Shown here in pieces: positions 16,590 to 25,970 of a stretch of DNA of 64,000 nucleotides (positions are counted from its first letter, which is position 1; each line of letters begins with the position of its first letter). The notes under the pieces are model-generated. The model ran no database searches. It was not told where the DNA came from and was given only the letters and a program-made list of their open reading frames with translations. Both the position numbers and the translations under genes were made by a program. This DNA is from CALHVX01 sp964640725 (GTDB taxonomy: Bacteria > Pseudomonadota > Gammaproteobacteria > Pseudomonadales > Azotimanducaceae), in assembly GCA_964640725.1 (NCBI GenBank), contig CAZXIJ010000004.1:152579-216578 (forward strand), given 5' to 3'.

Positions 16590-18212
16590 ATGATGACCCA
16601 GCGCCTGTCTACAGACATTCTGATCATCGGCGGCGGTGCAGCGGGCCTGACCGCGGCGCTGAAGCTCGCACCGCATGCCCGGGTCACCGTGCTCTGCAAG
16701 GGAGATATCGAGAGCGGCTCCTCCATCTGGGCCCAGGGCGGGGTCGCCGCGGTCACTGACCCGGAGGACAGCTTCGACTCCCACATCGACGATACGCTGG
16801 TCGCCGGAGACGGGCTGTGTGACCAGGCGGTCGTGGACCAGGTGGTTTCCGCCGCTCCGGCCATGGTCGCGCAGCTCTCTGAGTGGGGCGTGGACTTCGA
16901 CCTGGAGGACAACGGTTTCCACCTGACCCGGGAAGGCGGCCACTCCGCCCGGCGAGTTCTGCACGTGGCCGATGCGACCGGCAAGGCCATCACCGAGACC
17001 CTCTGGCGCCAGGTGCTCGATCACCCGAATATCGACCTGCAGGTTGATCGCGTCGCCATCGACCTGATCAACCAGTCCCGGCTGGGCCGCCACGCGAACC
17101 GCTGCGCCGGCGCCTATGTCCTGAACCGCAGCACCGGCCACGTCGAGGTCTTCCAGGCCCGCGCGGTGGTCCTCGCCACCGGCGGCGCAAGCAAGGTCTA
17201 CCTGTACACCAGCAACCCGGACAGCTCCACCGGCGACGGCATTGCCATGGCCTGGCGCGCCGGTTGCCGGGTTGCCAACATGGAATTCAACCAGTTCCAC
17301 CCGACCTGCCTGTTCCACCCGCACGCCAAGTCGTTTCTGATCTCCGAGGCGGTGCGCGGCGAAGGCGGCATGCTGTCCCTGCCCGACGGCGAGCGCTTCA
17401 TGAAGCGTTTTGACGAGCGCGGCGAGCTGGCGCCCCGGGACGTGGTGGCTCGCGCCATCGACCACGAACTCAAGCGCCTGGGTATCGACCACGTCAACCT
17501 CAGTATCTCGCACCGCTCGGCCGGATTTATCCGCCAGCACTTTCCCACCATCGCCGAGCGCTGCGCGACCTTCGGCATCGACATCACCCGGGAGCCGATT
17601 CCGGTGGTGCCGGCCGCCCACTACACTTGCGGCGGCGTGGTTGTCGACCAGCACGGCCGCACCGATGTGCCCGGCCTGTACGCCATTGGCGAAGTCACCT
17701 GCACCGGCCTGCACGGGGCCAACCGGCTGGCTTCCAACTCGCTGCTCGAGTGCCTGGTGTTCGGCAATGCAGCGGCCGCGCACATTCTGAGTCAGCTCGA
17801 TCGCCAGGTGCCTGAGGTAAAAGCCCCGCACTGGGACGAGTCGCAGGTCACCGACTCCGACGAGGACGTAGTGATCGCCCACAACTGGGACGAGCTGCGC
17901 CGCTTCATGTGGAACTACGTCGGCATCGTGCGTACCAGCAAGCGTCTGGAGCGCGCGCGACACCGGATCCAGCTGCTGCGCCGGGAAGTACACGAGTACT
18001 ACAGCCACTACCGGGTCACGAACGATCTGATCGAGCTCCGTAACCTGATCCAGGTGGCCGAGCTGATCGTCAACTCCGCGCTGGCACGCAAGGAGTCGCG
18101 CGGGCTGCACTTTACGCTGGACTACCCGGATCAGCTGCCCACCGCTGAGGACACCATTCTGTTCCCGGGCAGCATCGAGCGGCTGAACGCCTTCGAAGGC
18201 AGTGGCCGCTAG
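16590..18212 (+). CDS. nadB: L-aspartate oxidase
   Basis: NadB oxidises L-aspartate to iminoaspartate with FAD, the first step of de novo NAD synthesis. The 540 residues equal the E. coli length. Seen are the FAD-binding IIGGGAAGLTAALKL near residue 10, SSIWAQGGVAAVTD near 48, GGHSARRVLHV near 115, and HYTCGGVVVDQHGRTDVPGLYA near 345. Two ATG codons stand in tandem at 16590; AAGGGGAG at 16576-16583 supports this start. The gene is divergent from rpoE, so the 93-bp space between them holds both promoters; a TATACT resembling a -10 box lies at about 16555-16560. Confidence 0.96.
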   Translation: MMTQRLSTDILIIGGGAAGLTAALKLAPHARVTVLCKGDIESGSSIWAQGGVAAVTDPEDSFDSHIDDTLVAGDGLCDQAVVDQVVSAAPAMVAQLSEWGVDFDLEDNGFHLTREGGHSARRVLHVADATGKAITETLWRQVLDHPNIDLQVDRVAIDLINQSRLGRHANRCAGAYVLNRSTGHVEVFQARAVVLATGGASKVYLYTSNPDSSTGDGIAMAWRAGCRVANMEFNQFHPTCLFHPHAKSFLISEAVRGEGGMLSLPDGERFMKRFDERGELAPRDVVARAIDHELKRLGIDHVNLSISHRSAGFIRQHFPTIAERCATFGIDITREPIPVVPAAHYTCGGVVVDQHGRTDVPGLYAIGEVTCTGLHGANRLASNSLLECLVFGNAAAAHILSQLDRQVPEVKAPHWDESQVTDSDEDVVIAHNWDELRRFMWNYVGIVRTSKRLERARHRIQLLRREVHEYYSHYRVTNDLIELRNLIQVAELIVNSALARKESRGLHFTLDYPDQLPTAEDTILFPGSIERLNAFEGSGR

Positions 18213-18224
18213 GTTCCCGGAATC

Positions 18225-18638
18225 TCACAGCCGATAAAAGTCGATCGGCTCCAGCGCGACCGCATCGCCGCTGCGAGCCAGCCGGATCAGCAACCGCCGG
18301 AGCCGGTGAAAATCCCGCGCCGACAGCTCGTCAGCGTAGAGCGCCTGCCAGCGGCCCGGTCCATCGGGCCAAACCAGCAATCGCTGTCCGGCCCAAAGGC
18401 GACGCTGCGGTAACAGACGAATCCGGGACGGCGGCGCCGGCGGCGGCCAGCAGCGCTGGCTGATCAAGGCTGCCGGGACCGCGAAGCTCAGCCCGCCCAC
18501 CACAAACACGAGCAAGGCGAATACCAGCAGCTGCAGATAGCCGTGCTGCGCGCGCAGGGTGCTCGCCCGCAGCGGCAAGCTGAGCAGCTCGCGGCCAGCA
18601 GCACTGCACAGGCGCAGGCGGGGGTTGCCGCAGGACAC
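18225..18638 (-). CDS. YgfX/CptA-like inner membrane protein
   Basis: A 137-residue protein with a hydrophobic stretch at about 33-60 (LLVFALLVFVVGG and following), which could form a two-helix hairpin, and a C-terminal soluble part rich in Arg and Leu that ends FYRL. In E. coli ygfX overlaps and follows sdhE (ygfY); here the gene follows sdhE by 15 bp, so YgfX family is the best call. The start is GTG. Sequence similarity to YgfX is weak by eye; the identification leans on size, topology and position. Confidence 0.6.
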   Translation of the reverse strand: MSCGNPRLRLCSAAGRELLSLPLRASTLRAQHGYLQLLVFALLVFVVGGLSFAVPAALISQRCWPPPAPPSRIRLLPQRRLWAGQRLLVWPDGPGRWQALYADELSARDFHRLRRLLIRLARSGDAVALEPIDFYRL

Positions 18639-18653
18639 GATCGACGGCCCGGA

Positions 18654-18941
18654 TCAGACCGGGGCGTCGTCTTGCTGACCGGTGCGGACAATCGCCTGCA
18701 CAAGGGCTTCGAACTGCGCTGGGGGCGCGGCGCGGGACTGCAGCCAGTCGTACAGATCCCAGTCTTCTTCATCCAGCAGCTGCGCGTAGAGCGCCTGATC
18801 TGCCGGTGACAGCTGTTCGTAGCGCGCCATCACAAAAGGCAGCAGTATCTGCTCCAGCTCAGTCATACCACGGCGGCTGCGCCAGTAGGCGCGCTTGCGC
18901 TCGGCGCTCCCGCTTTCGGGCGATTTGATCGTGCGGTCCAT
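18654..18941 (-). CDS. sdhE: FAD assembly factor SdhE
   Basis: SdhE promotes covalent attachment of FAD to succinate dehydrogenase subunit A and fumarate reductase. The protein has 95 residues when started at the ATG 18939-18941, close to the family size (E. coli 88), whereas the longest open frame adds 26 unconserved residues. The RGxxE signature is present as RRGMTELE, followed by LLPFVMARYEQLSP and LLDEEDWDLYDWL. It diverges from ygfZ with 70 bp between the starts, as in several gammaproteobacteria. Confidence 0.92.
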   Translation of the reverse strand: MDRTIKSPESGSAERKRAYWRSRRGMTELEQILLPFVMARYEQLSPADQALYAQLLDEEDWDLYDWLQSRAAPPAQFEALVQAIVRTGQQDDAPV

Positions 18942-19011
18942 TGGGCCATTATGCTGCGCTAGGGGCGGTGATACAGCCGTCGATACCCACAAAGAGTGCC
19001 CGACTTTGACG

Positions 19012-19860
19012 ATGGCCACCGCACAGACCCTGGAATCCGGAAAAGAGCTCGCGATCTGTCGATTCGACGGGCCTGATGCCCAGACCTTTCTGCAGGGCTA
19101 CCTGACCTGCGATCTGAACCAGCTATCTGCGCAGCAAGCGCTGCCCGCTGCCCTGTGCAACCTTAAAGGGCGGGTCATCGCCAACGGCTGGGCGCTGCCG
19201 ACTGCGGCCCTGGACGGCGACAGTGAGCCCAGCGAGGGTGTGGCCCTGCTATGCCACGGGACGGTCGCCGATGCGCTGCTCGCCGCCCTGGAGAAGTACC
19301 TGGTCTTCTCGAAAACAAAGGCATCCAGAGCGGACGCGCCCTTCGCGCTCGCCAGCGCTCCGGAGTCGACTCCGGCCACGCCCACCGCGCCGATCGAACT
19401 GGGCGCCGGCAGCTGGCTGGCCCCCGGCGCCACCGCCCAGAGCGATACCGCAACGGCATTCTGGCAGAGGCTGTGCGAAGCCCGCCGGGTACTCGTGACC
19501 CACGACACCGCTGAGCGCTTCCTGCCCCAGATGCTTGGCCTCGAGCAGTGGGGCGCGGTGGACTTCGACAAGGGCTGCTATCTGGGCCAGGAGGTGGTCG
19601 CCCGGGCGCAGCATCGCGGCGCCGTGAAGCGCCAGCTGGCGCTCCTGCAGCTCGCCCCGGTCGCCGCCGAAGGGGCGACCGAATCCGCTCCGCCAGCACC
19701 CGACGGGCAACTGAGCATCGACGGCAAGGCGGTCGGCGAGGCCGTGCAGCAGGCCGGCGACTACCTGCTGGCGGTGCTGCGGGCGCCCTTCCCAGCCCCG
19801 TCCACGCCCCTGCAGCTGGCGGCAAAGGGCCAAGCTGTGACGGCGTTCGTGCTGGCCTGA
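19012..19860 (+). CDS. ygfZ: tRNA-modifying / iron-sulfur assembly protein YgfZ
   Basis: A folate-binding protein of the YgfZ/GcvT-like family that helps maintain iron-sulfur enzymes such as MiaB. It has 282 residues from the ATG at 19012. The signature K-G-C-Y-x-G-Q-E is present as FDKGCYLGQEVVAR near residue 185, and the N-terminus has FLQGYLTCDLNQL. A longer in-frame ORF upstream (18895) runs antisense through the sdhE start and was not used. It is divergent from sdhE. Confidence 0.92.
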   Translation: MATAQTLESGKELAICRFDGPDAQTFLQGYLTCDLNQLSAQQALPAALCNLKGRVIANGWALPTAALDGDSEPSEGVALLCHGTVADALLAALEKYLVFSKTKASRADAPFALASAPESTPATPTAPIELGAGSWLAPGATAQSDTATAFWQRLCEARRVLVTHDTAERFLPQMLGLEQWGAVDFDKGCYLGQEVVARAQHRGAVKRQLALLQLAPVAAEGATESAPPAPDGQLSIDGKAVGEAVQQAGDYLLAVLRAPFPAPSTPLQLAAKGQAVTAFVLA

Positions 19861-19958
19861 ACGGCCCGTTCGCGGACCCGCATTCTGCCCGGCCTTCGGT
19901 CAGGCAGGCCCGAAACCGCTGTCTATACTCCAGATATCTTCAGCGCCCGGAACCCTTC

Positions 19959-20792
19959 ATGTCCGAACTAGCCGAGCAGATTCATGACGCGGTGAACGCC
20001 GCGCTCAGCGACGACGAGCTGGAGCTGCCCGTGCTGCCCGAAGTCGCGCTCAACATTCGCGAGGCCGCAGAAAAGCCGTCCGTGTCCGTGCACTCCCTGG
20101 CAGAAGTCATCGCCGTCGATGCCGGTCTGGTGGCCCGGCTCCTGAAGGTTGTGAACTCGCCCATGTTCCGGGCCAGCCGGGTGATCGACGAGCTGCCCGC
20201 AGCGATAAGCCGTCTGGGCCTCGAGTACGCCGCCAACCTGGCCACCGGTGTCGCCATGCGGCAAATGTTCCAGGCTACCTCTGAGCACGTGGATCGCGTG
20301 CTGCGCAATACCTGGAGCCACTCCTCTGCTGTCGCCGCCCTCGCCGGCACCCTCGCCAAGGAGCGTACGGACCTGCGCATGGATCAGGCCATGCTGGCGG
20401 GGCTCACGCACAGCATCGGTGCCCTGCCGATCCTGTCCTGGGCGGAGGAGAACAGTCACCTGCTGAGCGACAGCATCACGCTGGAACGGGTGATCGCCAA
20501 GATTCACGGCAGCATCGGCACGATGATTCTGAAGAAATGGGATTTCGCCGACGACATCGCCATGGTACCAAGCCACTACCAGGACCTGCGTCGGGTCAGC
20601 GAAGGGCCAGACTTTATCGCCGTCGTGACCGTGGCCGACCTGCTGGTCAGCGGGCTGGACAACTACGACGAGAAGAGCCTGAGTCTGGACGACGTTCATG
20701 CCTTCGAAACCCTGCGTCTGGATCCCCAGAACGAAGACCTGCTGGCGAAGATGATGGACATCGCCGGCGCCGGCCGGGTCGCGTTCTCCTAG
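19959..20792 (+). CDS. HDOD domain protein
   Basis: A stand-alone HDOD domain protein of 277 residues. HDOD is an HD-like fold, usually without catalytic residues, found in signalling and motility proteins. Typical segments are LPVLPEVALNIREAAE near residue 25, VIAVDAGLVARLLKVVNSP near 50 and AISRLGLEYAANLATG near 85. Further on are WSHSSAVAALAGTLAKE and MLAGLTHSIGALPIL, where an HD-domain hydrolase would have an HD pair but none is seen. The start at 19959 is preceded by a 98-bp gap from ygfZ; the longer frame from 19548 lies inside ygfZ. The partner and process are unknown. Confidence 0.85.
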   Translation: MSELAEQIHDAVNAALSDDELELPVLPEVALNIREAAEKPSVSVHSLAEVIAVDAGLVARLLKVVNSPMFRASRVIDELPAAISRLGLEYAANLATGVAMRQMFQATSEHVDRVLRNTWSHSSAVAALAGTLAKERTDLRMDQAMLAGLTHSIGALPILSWAEENSHLLSDSITLERVIAKIHGSIGTMILKKWDFADDIAMVPSHYQDLRRVSEGPDFIAVVTVADLLVSGLDNYDEKSLSLDDVHAFETLRLDPQNEDLLAKMMDIAGAGRVAFS

Positions 20793-20825
20793 CGACGCAA
20801 AGACCCTCGCGACAGCTCGGGCGCC

Positions 20826-21740
20826 TTACTTCAGGTCTGGCTTGAACAGTTGGGCAATGCTGGAGAAGTCCAGGCGCCCGGCATCGTTCTCGCCCTTGTG
20901 CAGCGCGTAGAGTTGGCGCGCCAGGGCTCCGAGCAGCACCGAGCTGCCGGACTGCTCGGCAGCCTGCATCGCGAGCCCGAGATCCTTGGCCATGAGGTCC
21001 ACCAGAAAACCGCCTTCATAGTTGCGGCTGGCCGGCGCGCCTTCCATCACCCCGGGCCAGGGGTTGTAGACATTCAGGGACCAGTTGCCCCCGGAAGACT
21101 CTTTCATGATCTCGGACAACACCGCCGGATCCAGCCCGCTGTTGACCCCGAGCGCCAACGCCTCTGCAGTGCCGGCCATGTGAATGGCGAGCAACATGTT
21201 GTTGCAGATCTTGGCGGTCTGCCCGGCGCCGCTGCTGCCGGCGTGATAGATCTTGCCGCCCATGACCTCGAGGAACGGCCGGGCCCGTGTCAAGGCATCC
21301 GCCTCGCCGCCAACGATGAAAGTCAGCGTCCCCGATTCCGCGCCGGCGGTACCCCCGGAAACCGGTGCATCCAACATCGCGATACCGCGTTCTGCGAGGC
21401 CCGCAGCAACCGCCTGGGAGCTTTGCGCATCAATGGTCGAACAGTCGATCACCAGCGCCGAAGACGGCAAGGCCGCACCCACGGAACCGTCGCCGAGGTA
21501 CAGGGAACGCACGTGCTGGGACGCTGGCAGCATGCTGACAAAGAGCTCGACGTCTGCCGCCGCCGCTGCCGCCGACTCCGACGCTTCCGCTGTGCCGGCG
21601 CTGCCGTCGGCCGCGCCAACGGTTTGCGCGAGGGCCGCCGGGACCAGGTCAAAGACTTTGACGTGGTGGCCCGCTGCAATCAGGTTGCGGGCCATAGGCC
21701 CCCCCATATTGCCGAGGCCGACAAAACCGATCGTTGCCAT
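20826..21740 (-). CDS. mmsB: 3-hydroxyisobutyrate dehydrogenase
   Basis: An NAD-dependent beta-hydroxyacid dehydrogenase that converts 3-hydroxyisobutyrate to methylmalonate semialdehyde in valine breakdown. The 304 residues have the dinucleotide-binding start IGFVGLGNMGGPMARNL, the substrate loop DAPVSGGTAGAESGTLTF, and the catalytic-lysine segment GAGQTAKICNNMLL, with the lysine present. Its ATG shares one base with the stop of the upstream acyl-CoA hydrolase gene (TGATG), so the two are translationally coupled and the pathway step is supported by both neighbours. Confidence 0.93.
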   Translation of the reverse strand: MATIGFVGLGNMGGPMARNLIAAGHHVKVFDLVPAALAQTVGAADGSAGTAEASESAAAAAADVELFVSMLPASQHVRSLYLGDGSVGAALPSSALVIDCSTIDAQSSQAVAAGLAERGIAMLDAPVSGGTAGAESGTLTFIVGGEADALTRARPFLEVMGGKIYHAGSSGAGQTAKICNNMLLAIHMAGTAEALALGVNSGLDPAVLSEIMKESSGGNWSLNVYNPWPGVMEGAPASRNYEGGFLVDLMAKDLGLAMQAAEQSGSSVLLGALARQLYALHKGENDAGRLDFSSIAQLFKPDLK

Positions 21741-22885
21741 CAGGAAGCTCCTAGGTCTTTCAGGGGGTTGTCCGGCCAGGGCGGCTGGAAGTGCTCGAGC
21801 ACGTCAGCGTCGGGCATATTCGCGACGGCGTCATGACGCCACTTTGGGGCACCGTCCTTGTCAATCAGCAGCGCTCGTACGCCTTCAGGAAAGTCGGGGT
21901 TGGTTGCGCAATGTGTGCCCACGGTCATCTCCAGCCGAAAGCAGTCCGCCAGGGACAGGGCGGGCGCGCGCCGCAGCTGCTCGATGACGATACCCACGGT
22001 CACCGGGCAGCCCGAGTTCATGGCCGCAATCCCGCGATCAATCCACTCACTTTGGCCGGCCAGGGCCTGAACCCGCGCCACGATATCTGCGTAGCCGCCG
22101 GCAAGGGAGAGCGTCTCGGGCACCGCTGCGCTCTCGGCAGTCAGGACCAGCTCAACCTGCTGGCTGTCGAGCCAGCTGCCCAGCGCCGCGCTGTCTGCCG
22201 CAGCATCACCCTGCCAGGGCAGCTCCGCCAGCCGATCGGCGAGCACGTCTCGCAGCGTCGCGGCAATCGCGTGCGTCGCTACGCCCGTCGCGAGCGCGTC
22301 TGCCGCGTTCATGTGGCTGCCTGTAACGCCGAAGAACAGCCCCAGGTGCTCAGGCATGTTGCGCAGCACCCAGGTGCCACCGGCGTCGGGAAACAGCCCG
22401 ATCGTAACCTCGGGAAAAGCCAGCTTTGAGCGCTCTGTCACGAGGCGGAAGTCCGCGGCGCTGAAGATGCCGAAACCGCCGCCCATGACAATACCGTGCC
22501 CAAGGGCCAGCACTGGCTTGGGAAAGGTATGGATCAGGTAGTCCAGCCGGTATTCGCGCTCGAAAAAATCAAAGGCGTAGCTGTCGACGATCTCGCCGGC
22601 GTCCTGATTGGCCCGTACCGCCCGGTACAGCGCCTGTATGTCGCCGCCCGCGCAGAACGCCTTGTCGCCGCTGCCTGCAAACACCAGCGCCACAACATCG
22701 GGGCGCCCGGCCCAGTGCGCGAGTGCAGGCAGCAACAGATCGATCATGGACAGGCTGAGGGAGTTCAGGGTCGCCGGCACGTTCAGCCGCGCGACCGCAA
22801 CGACGTGCCCGCTGGCCGTCGCCAGCTCGCTAAACACCACCGGTGCGTCGGCCTGGTCCAGCTGGGGAGCTTCTGCCACGGCCAC
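21740..22885 (-). CDS. 3-hydroxyisobutyryl-CoA hydrolase (crotonase family)
   Basis: This enzyme cleaves 3-hydroxyisobutyryl-CoA to free 3-hydroxyisobutyrate and CoA in valine breakdown. The 381-residue length and the segments KAFCAGGDIQALY, MGGGFGIFSAADFRLVTE, FPEVTIGLFPDAGGTWVL and ITLEMTVGTH-like FRLEMTVGTHC fit the HIBCH branch of the crotonase superfamily, which is longer than enoyl-CoA hydratases. The start is GTG, 3 bases after the stop of the upstream enoyl-CoA hydratase. The downstream gene is mmsB, the next step. Confidence 0.9.
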   Translation of the reverse strand: MAVAEAPQLDQADAPVVFSELATASGHVVAVARLNVPATLNSLSLSMIDLLLPALAHWAGRPDVVALVFAGSGDKAFCAGGDIQALYRAVRANQDAGEIVDSYAFDFFEREYRLDYLIHTFPKPVLALGHGIVMGGGFGIFSAADFRLVTERSKLAFPEVTIGLFPDAGGTWVLRNMPEHLGLFFGVTGSHMNAADALATGVATHAIAATLRDVLADRLAELPWQGDAAADSAALGSWLDSQQVELVLTAESAAVPETLSLAGGYADIVARVQALAGQSEWIDRGIAAMNSGCPVTVGIVIEQLRRAPALSLADCFRLEMTVGTHCATNPDFPEGVRALLIDKDGAPKWRHDAVANMPDADVLEHFQPPWPDNPLKDLGAS

Positions 22886-22888
22886 GAG

Positions 22889-23686
22889 CTACCCGTTCAC
22901 CCAGGACGGTGCGCGCTTTTCGAGGAACGCATTCACCCCTTCGCGCTGGTCCCTGGTATCGAACAGCCGCACAAACGATTCGCGCTCTGTCGCGTAAGCC
23001 GCGCCGATATCGCCGTGGCGCGCTTTCTGGATCAGCGCCTTGCAAGCCGCCACCGCCGGCGGGCTCTGCTTGCTGACGGCATCCGCCAGCTCCAGGGCTC
23101 GGCCCAGGGCCTGGCCGGCATCCACGATTTCCTGTACCAGAGAGATTTCCTGCGCGGTCTGCGCGTTGACGCGTTCGCCGCACAGGATCATGCGTTTGGC
23201 CCAACCCTCGCCCACAGTCCAGGCGAGATTCTGAGTGCCGCCTCCACAGGGCAACAGGCCAACGGTCGCTTCCGGCAGCGCCATCTGCGCGTGCGACTCC
23301 GCGATCGCGATGTCGCAGGCCAGCACACACTCCAGCCCACCGCCCATGGCATAGCCGTTGATCGCCGCGATCGTGACGCCGCGAAAATTTGAGAGCGTTT
23401 CGAAGGCCTGTCCAAAGTAGCCTGCCATGGAGGCTGCGACCCCCTTGTCGCCGTCAGCAAACAGCTTCAGGTCGGCACCGGCAGAGAAAAACTTTTCGCC
23501 GCTGCCGGTCACCACAATGGCGTAGATGTCTTTGCTCGCATCGGCGGCGCGCACCACGTCCACCAGGCCGCCCAGGCTGTCGGCATCCCAGGTGTTGGCC
23601 GGCGGGTTGTTGATGGTCACAACGAGCGTGTTGCCTCGCTGGGACAGCGCGAGCTTGTCGGTGGGAGAGACCACGGAGTCGGACAT
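22889..23686 (-). CDS. Enoyl-CoA hydratase/isomerase family protein, likely methacrylyl-CoA hydratase
   Basis: A 265-residue crotonase-family enzyme. The oxyanion-hole segments FFSAGADLKLFA and GYAMGGGLECVLACD are present, and both glutamates of hydratases are in place (GGGLE and LPEATVGLLP). Family members hydrate 2-enoyl-CoA esters. Because the next two genes are 3-hydroxyisobutyryl-CoA hydrolase and 3-hydroxyisobutyrate dehydrogenase, methacrylyl-CoA is the likely substrate, but that is inference from context; a general fatty-acid hydratase is the alternative. Confidence 0.88.
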   Translation of the reverse strand: MSDSVVSPTDKLALSQRGNTLVVTINNPPANTWDADSLGGLVDVVRAADASKDIYAIVVTGSGEKFFSAGADLKLFADGDKGVAASMAGYFGQAFETLSNFRGVTIAAINGYAMGGGLECVLACDIAIAESHAQMALPEATVGLLPCGGGTQNLAWTVGEGWAKRMILCGERVNAQTAQEISLVQEIVDAGQALGRALELADAVSKQSPPAVAACKALIQKARHGDIGAAYATERESFVRLFDTRDQREGVNAFLEKRAPSWVNG

Positions 23687-23718
23687 CGCAGCAGGTTCCT
23701 TAAGCGCGAAAAGACGCC

Positions 23719-24432
23719 CTATTCTACTGCAAACCAGTCAATCCCGTCGCCGCCGTGCGCCGCGATGTAGCGGTTTGCGGCAGAGAAATGGCCACAGCCA
23801 AAGAAGCCCCGATGGGCCGACAGGGGCGACGGGTGCGGGGCCTTGAGCACAAGGTGGCGTTCGCCGTCGAGCCGGGCGCCCTTCTTCTGCGCATAGGCCC
23901 CCCAAAGCATGAACACCAGATGCTCGCGAGCGTCGCTCAGCGCGTCGACGATCGCGTCCGTAAAAGGTTCCCAGCCCTGGCCCTGATGTGCCCCGGCCCG
24001 GCCTTGCTCCACGGTCAGCACGCTGTTCAGTAACAGCACGCCCTGCCGCGCCCAGGGCACCAGGCAGCTCACGTCCTTGCCGATCCGTGGGCCGCCATCG
24101 GTCCCGAGATCGTCATTGATCTCGGCAAAAATATTCACCAGGGACGGTGGTTGCCGCACGCCCGGCGGCACGGAAAAACTGAGCCCGTGGGCCTGGCCAG
24201 GCCCGTGATAGGGATCCTGCCCGATGATCACCACCCGAACCTGATCGAAGGGTGTCAGGTCGAGGGCCGCGAACATCTGCTTGCCCGGCGGATAGACCTC
24301 CCGGCCTTCGCGCTTCTGACGCAGCAGAAAGGCGCGCAGCTGCTTCATGTAGGGCGCCTCGAACTGCGACGCCAGCTGGGCTTTCCAGCCCGGCTCGAGG
24401 GCAACGCGGTCGGCAGCCGATGCGTCCGACAT
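23719..24432 (-). CDS. ung: Uracil-DNA glycosylase
   Basis: Ung removes uracil from DNA to start base excision repair. The 237 residues match family 1 (E. coli 229). The catalytic water-activating motif GQDPYH has Asp73, the minor-groove loop is present as HPSPLSAHRGF with His200, and LLLNSVLTVEQG and VFMLWGAYAQKKG are typical. It lies 5 bp downstream of lysS on the same strand. Confidence 0.97.
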   Translation of the reverse strand: MSDASAADRVALEPGWKAQLASQFEAPYMKQLRAFLLRQKREGREVYPPGKQMFAALDLTPFDQVRVVIIGQDPYHGPGQAHGLSFSVPPGVRQPPSLVNIFAEINDDLGTDGGPRIGKDVSCLVPWARQGVLLLNSVLTVEQGRAGAHQGQGWEPFTDAIVDALSDAREHLVFMLWGAYAQKKGARLDGERHLVLKAPHPSPLSAHRGFFGCGHFSAANRYIAAHGGDGIDWFAVE

Positions 24433-24437
24433 GGCGC

Positions 24438-25970
24438 TCAGGCGCCTGCCGCGCCGTCTGCCTCGACGGCTTGCGGGCGCATCAGCGGAAACAGCAGAAC
24501 ATCGCGAATGGAGCTGGCACCAGTCAGCAGCATCACCAACCGGTCAATGCCGATACCCTCGCCGGCCGTGGGCGGCAAGCCGTACTCCAGCGCCCGTACG
24601 TAGTCGTGATCGAAATGCATGGCCTCGTCATCGCCCGCATCCTTGGCCGCGACCTGCGCGGCAAAGCGCTCTGCCTGGTCCAGCGGGTCATTGAGCTCCG
24701 AAAAGCCATTGGCAATCTCCCGACCGCCCACGAACAGCTCGAACCGGTCCGTGACCGCCGGGTTGTCATCGTTGCGGCGCGCCAGCGGCGACACTTCCGC
24801 AGGATATTCGGTGATAAAGGTGGGCATGATCAGCTGCTCTTCGACGCGCAGCTCAAACAGTTCGGTCAACAGCTTGCCTGGCCCCCAATCATCGCCCACC
24901 GCGACATTCGCCGCGCGCAGCGCATCGCGCATGCGATCCGCATCGCCAATGTCGCTCTCGGACCAGCCGCCAAACCGCACCAGAGACTCGGCCATGGTCA
25001 AGCGCTCGAAGGGCGCCGCCAGATCGATGGCCTGATCGCCGACCGTCACGGGCTTGCCGTCCAGCACTGCGGTGCTCAGGCGGGCAAACAGGGCTTCCGT
25101 CAGATCCATCAAGTCCCGGTAGTCCGCGTAGGCCTGGTAGAACTCGAGCATCGTGAACTCAGGATTGTGCCGGGTCGACAGGCCTTCGTTGCGGAAGTTG
25201 CGGTTGATCTCAAAGACCCGTTCCATGCCGCCCACGACAAGGCGCTTCAGGTACAGCTCCGGCGCAACCCGCAGGTACAGCGGCATGTCCAGCGCGTTGT
25301 GGTGGGTCGTGAACGGCCGGGCCGTGGCGCCGCCCGGGATCGAGTGCATCATGGGCGTCTCGACTTCCAGAAAGTCGCGCTCGATAAAGAACTGCCGGAC
25401 CGTTTCGACGATCCGGGTGCGCATCTGGAACAGCGCGCGAGTCTCGTCGTTCGTCATCAGGTCAACATAGCGCTGCCGGTAGCGCTGTTCGGTATCGGTC
25501 AGGCCGTGATACTTGTCGGGCAGCGGGCGCAAGGTCTTGTTCAGCAGCGAAAACTCGCTGGCGGCAACGGTCAGCTCGCCCTTGTTGGTGCGCATGAGCG
25601 TGCCCTTCACGGCCACGATGTCGCCAATGTCGCACCAGCTGGTAAAGGCGGCATAGGCGGCCTCCAGGGCGTCCTTGCGCAGGTAGCACTGAATCGTGCC
25701 GCTGCGGTCCGCCAGGGTCACAAAGCTGGCCTTGCCCATCACCCGCCGCAGCATGACGCGCCCGGCCACGGCGACCTCGATACTCTGCGCTTCCAGCTCC
25801 GCTTTGTCGGCCTGCGCATGCTCGTCATGCAGCGCGGCCGCCAGGTGCGAGCGGCGAAACTGATTGCCGTAGGGGGCGCCGCTCGCTTTCCAGGCATCCA
25901 GTTTGGCGCGCCGGACCGCGAGCAGATCATCCGTATCCTGCGTTTCGGGGCTATCGGCGTCTTGGCTCAT
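24438..25970 (-). CDS. lysS: Lysine-tRNA ligase, class II
   Basis: LysRS charges tRNA-Lys. The 510 residues match E. coli LysS (505). An N-terminal OB-fold anticodon-binding domain (about 60-170) leads into the class II catalytic core with motif 2 RVFEINRNFRNEG and motif 3 GEGIGIDRLVMLLTG. The start MSQDADSPETQDTDD at 25968-25970 was chosen over a frame running 45 codons further into the prfB 3' end. The prfB-lysS order is conserved in gammaproteobacteria, spacing here 52 bp. Confidence 0.96.
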   Translation of the reverse strand: MSQDADSPETQDTDDLLAVRRAKLDAWKASGAPYGNQFRRSHLAAALHDEHAQADKAELEAQSIEVAVAGRVMLRRVMGKASFVTLADRSGTIQCYLRKDALEAAYAAFTSWCDIGDIVAVKGTLMRTNKGELTVAASEFSLLNKTLRPLPDKYHGLTDTEQRYRQRYVDLMTNDETRALFQMRTRIVETVRQFFIERDFLEVETPMMHSIPGGATARPFTTHHNALDMPLYLRVAPELYLKRLVVGGMERVFEINRNFRNEGLSTRHNPEFTMLEFYQAYADYRDLMDLTEALFARLSTAVLDGKPVTVGDQAIDLAAPFERLTMAESLVRFGGWSESDIGDADRMRDALRAANVAVGDDWGPGKLLTELFELRVEEQLIMPTFITEYPAEVSPLARRNDDNPAVTDRFELFVGGREIANGFSELNDPLDQAERFAAQVAAKDAGDDEAMHFDHDYVRALEYGLPPTAGEGIGIDRLVMLLTGASSIRDVLLFPLMRPQAVEADGAAGA

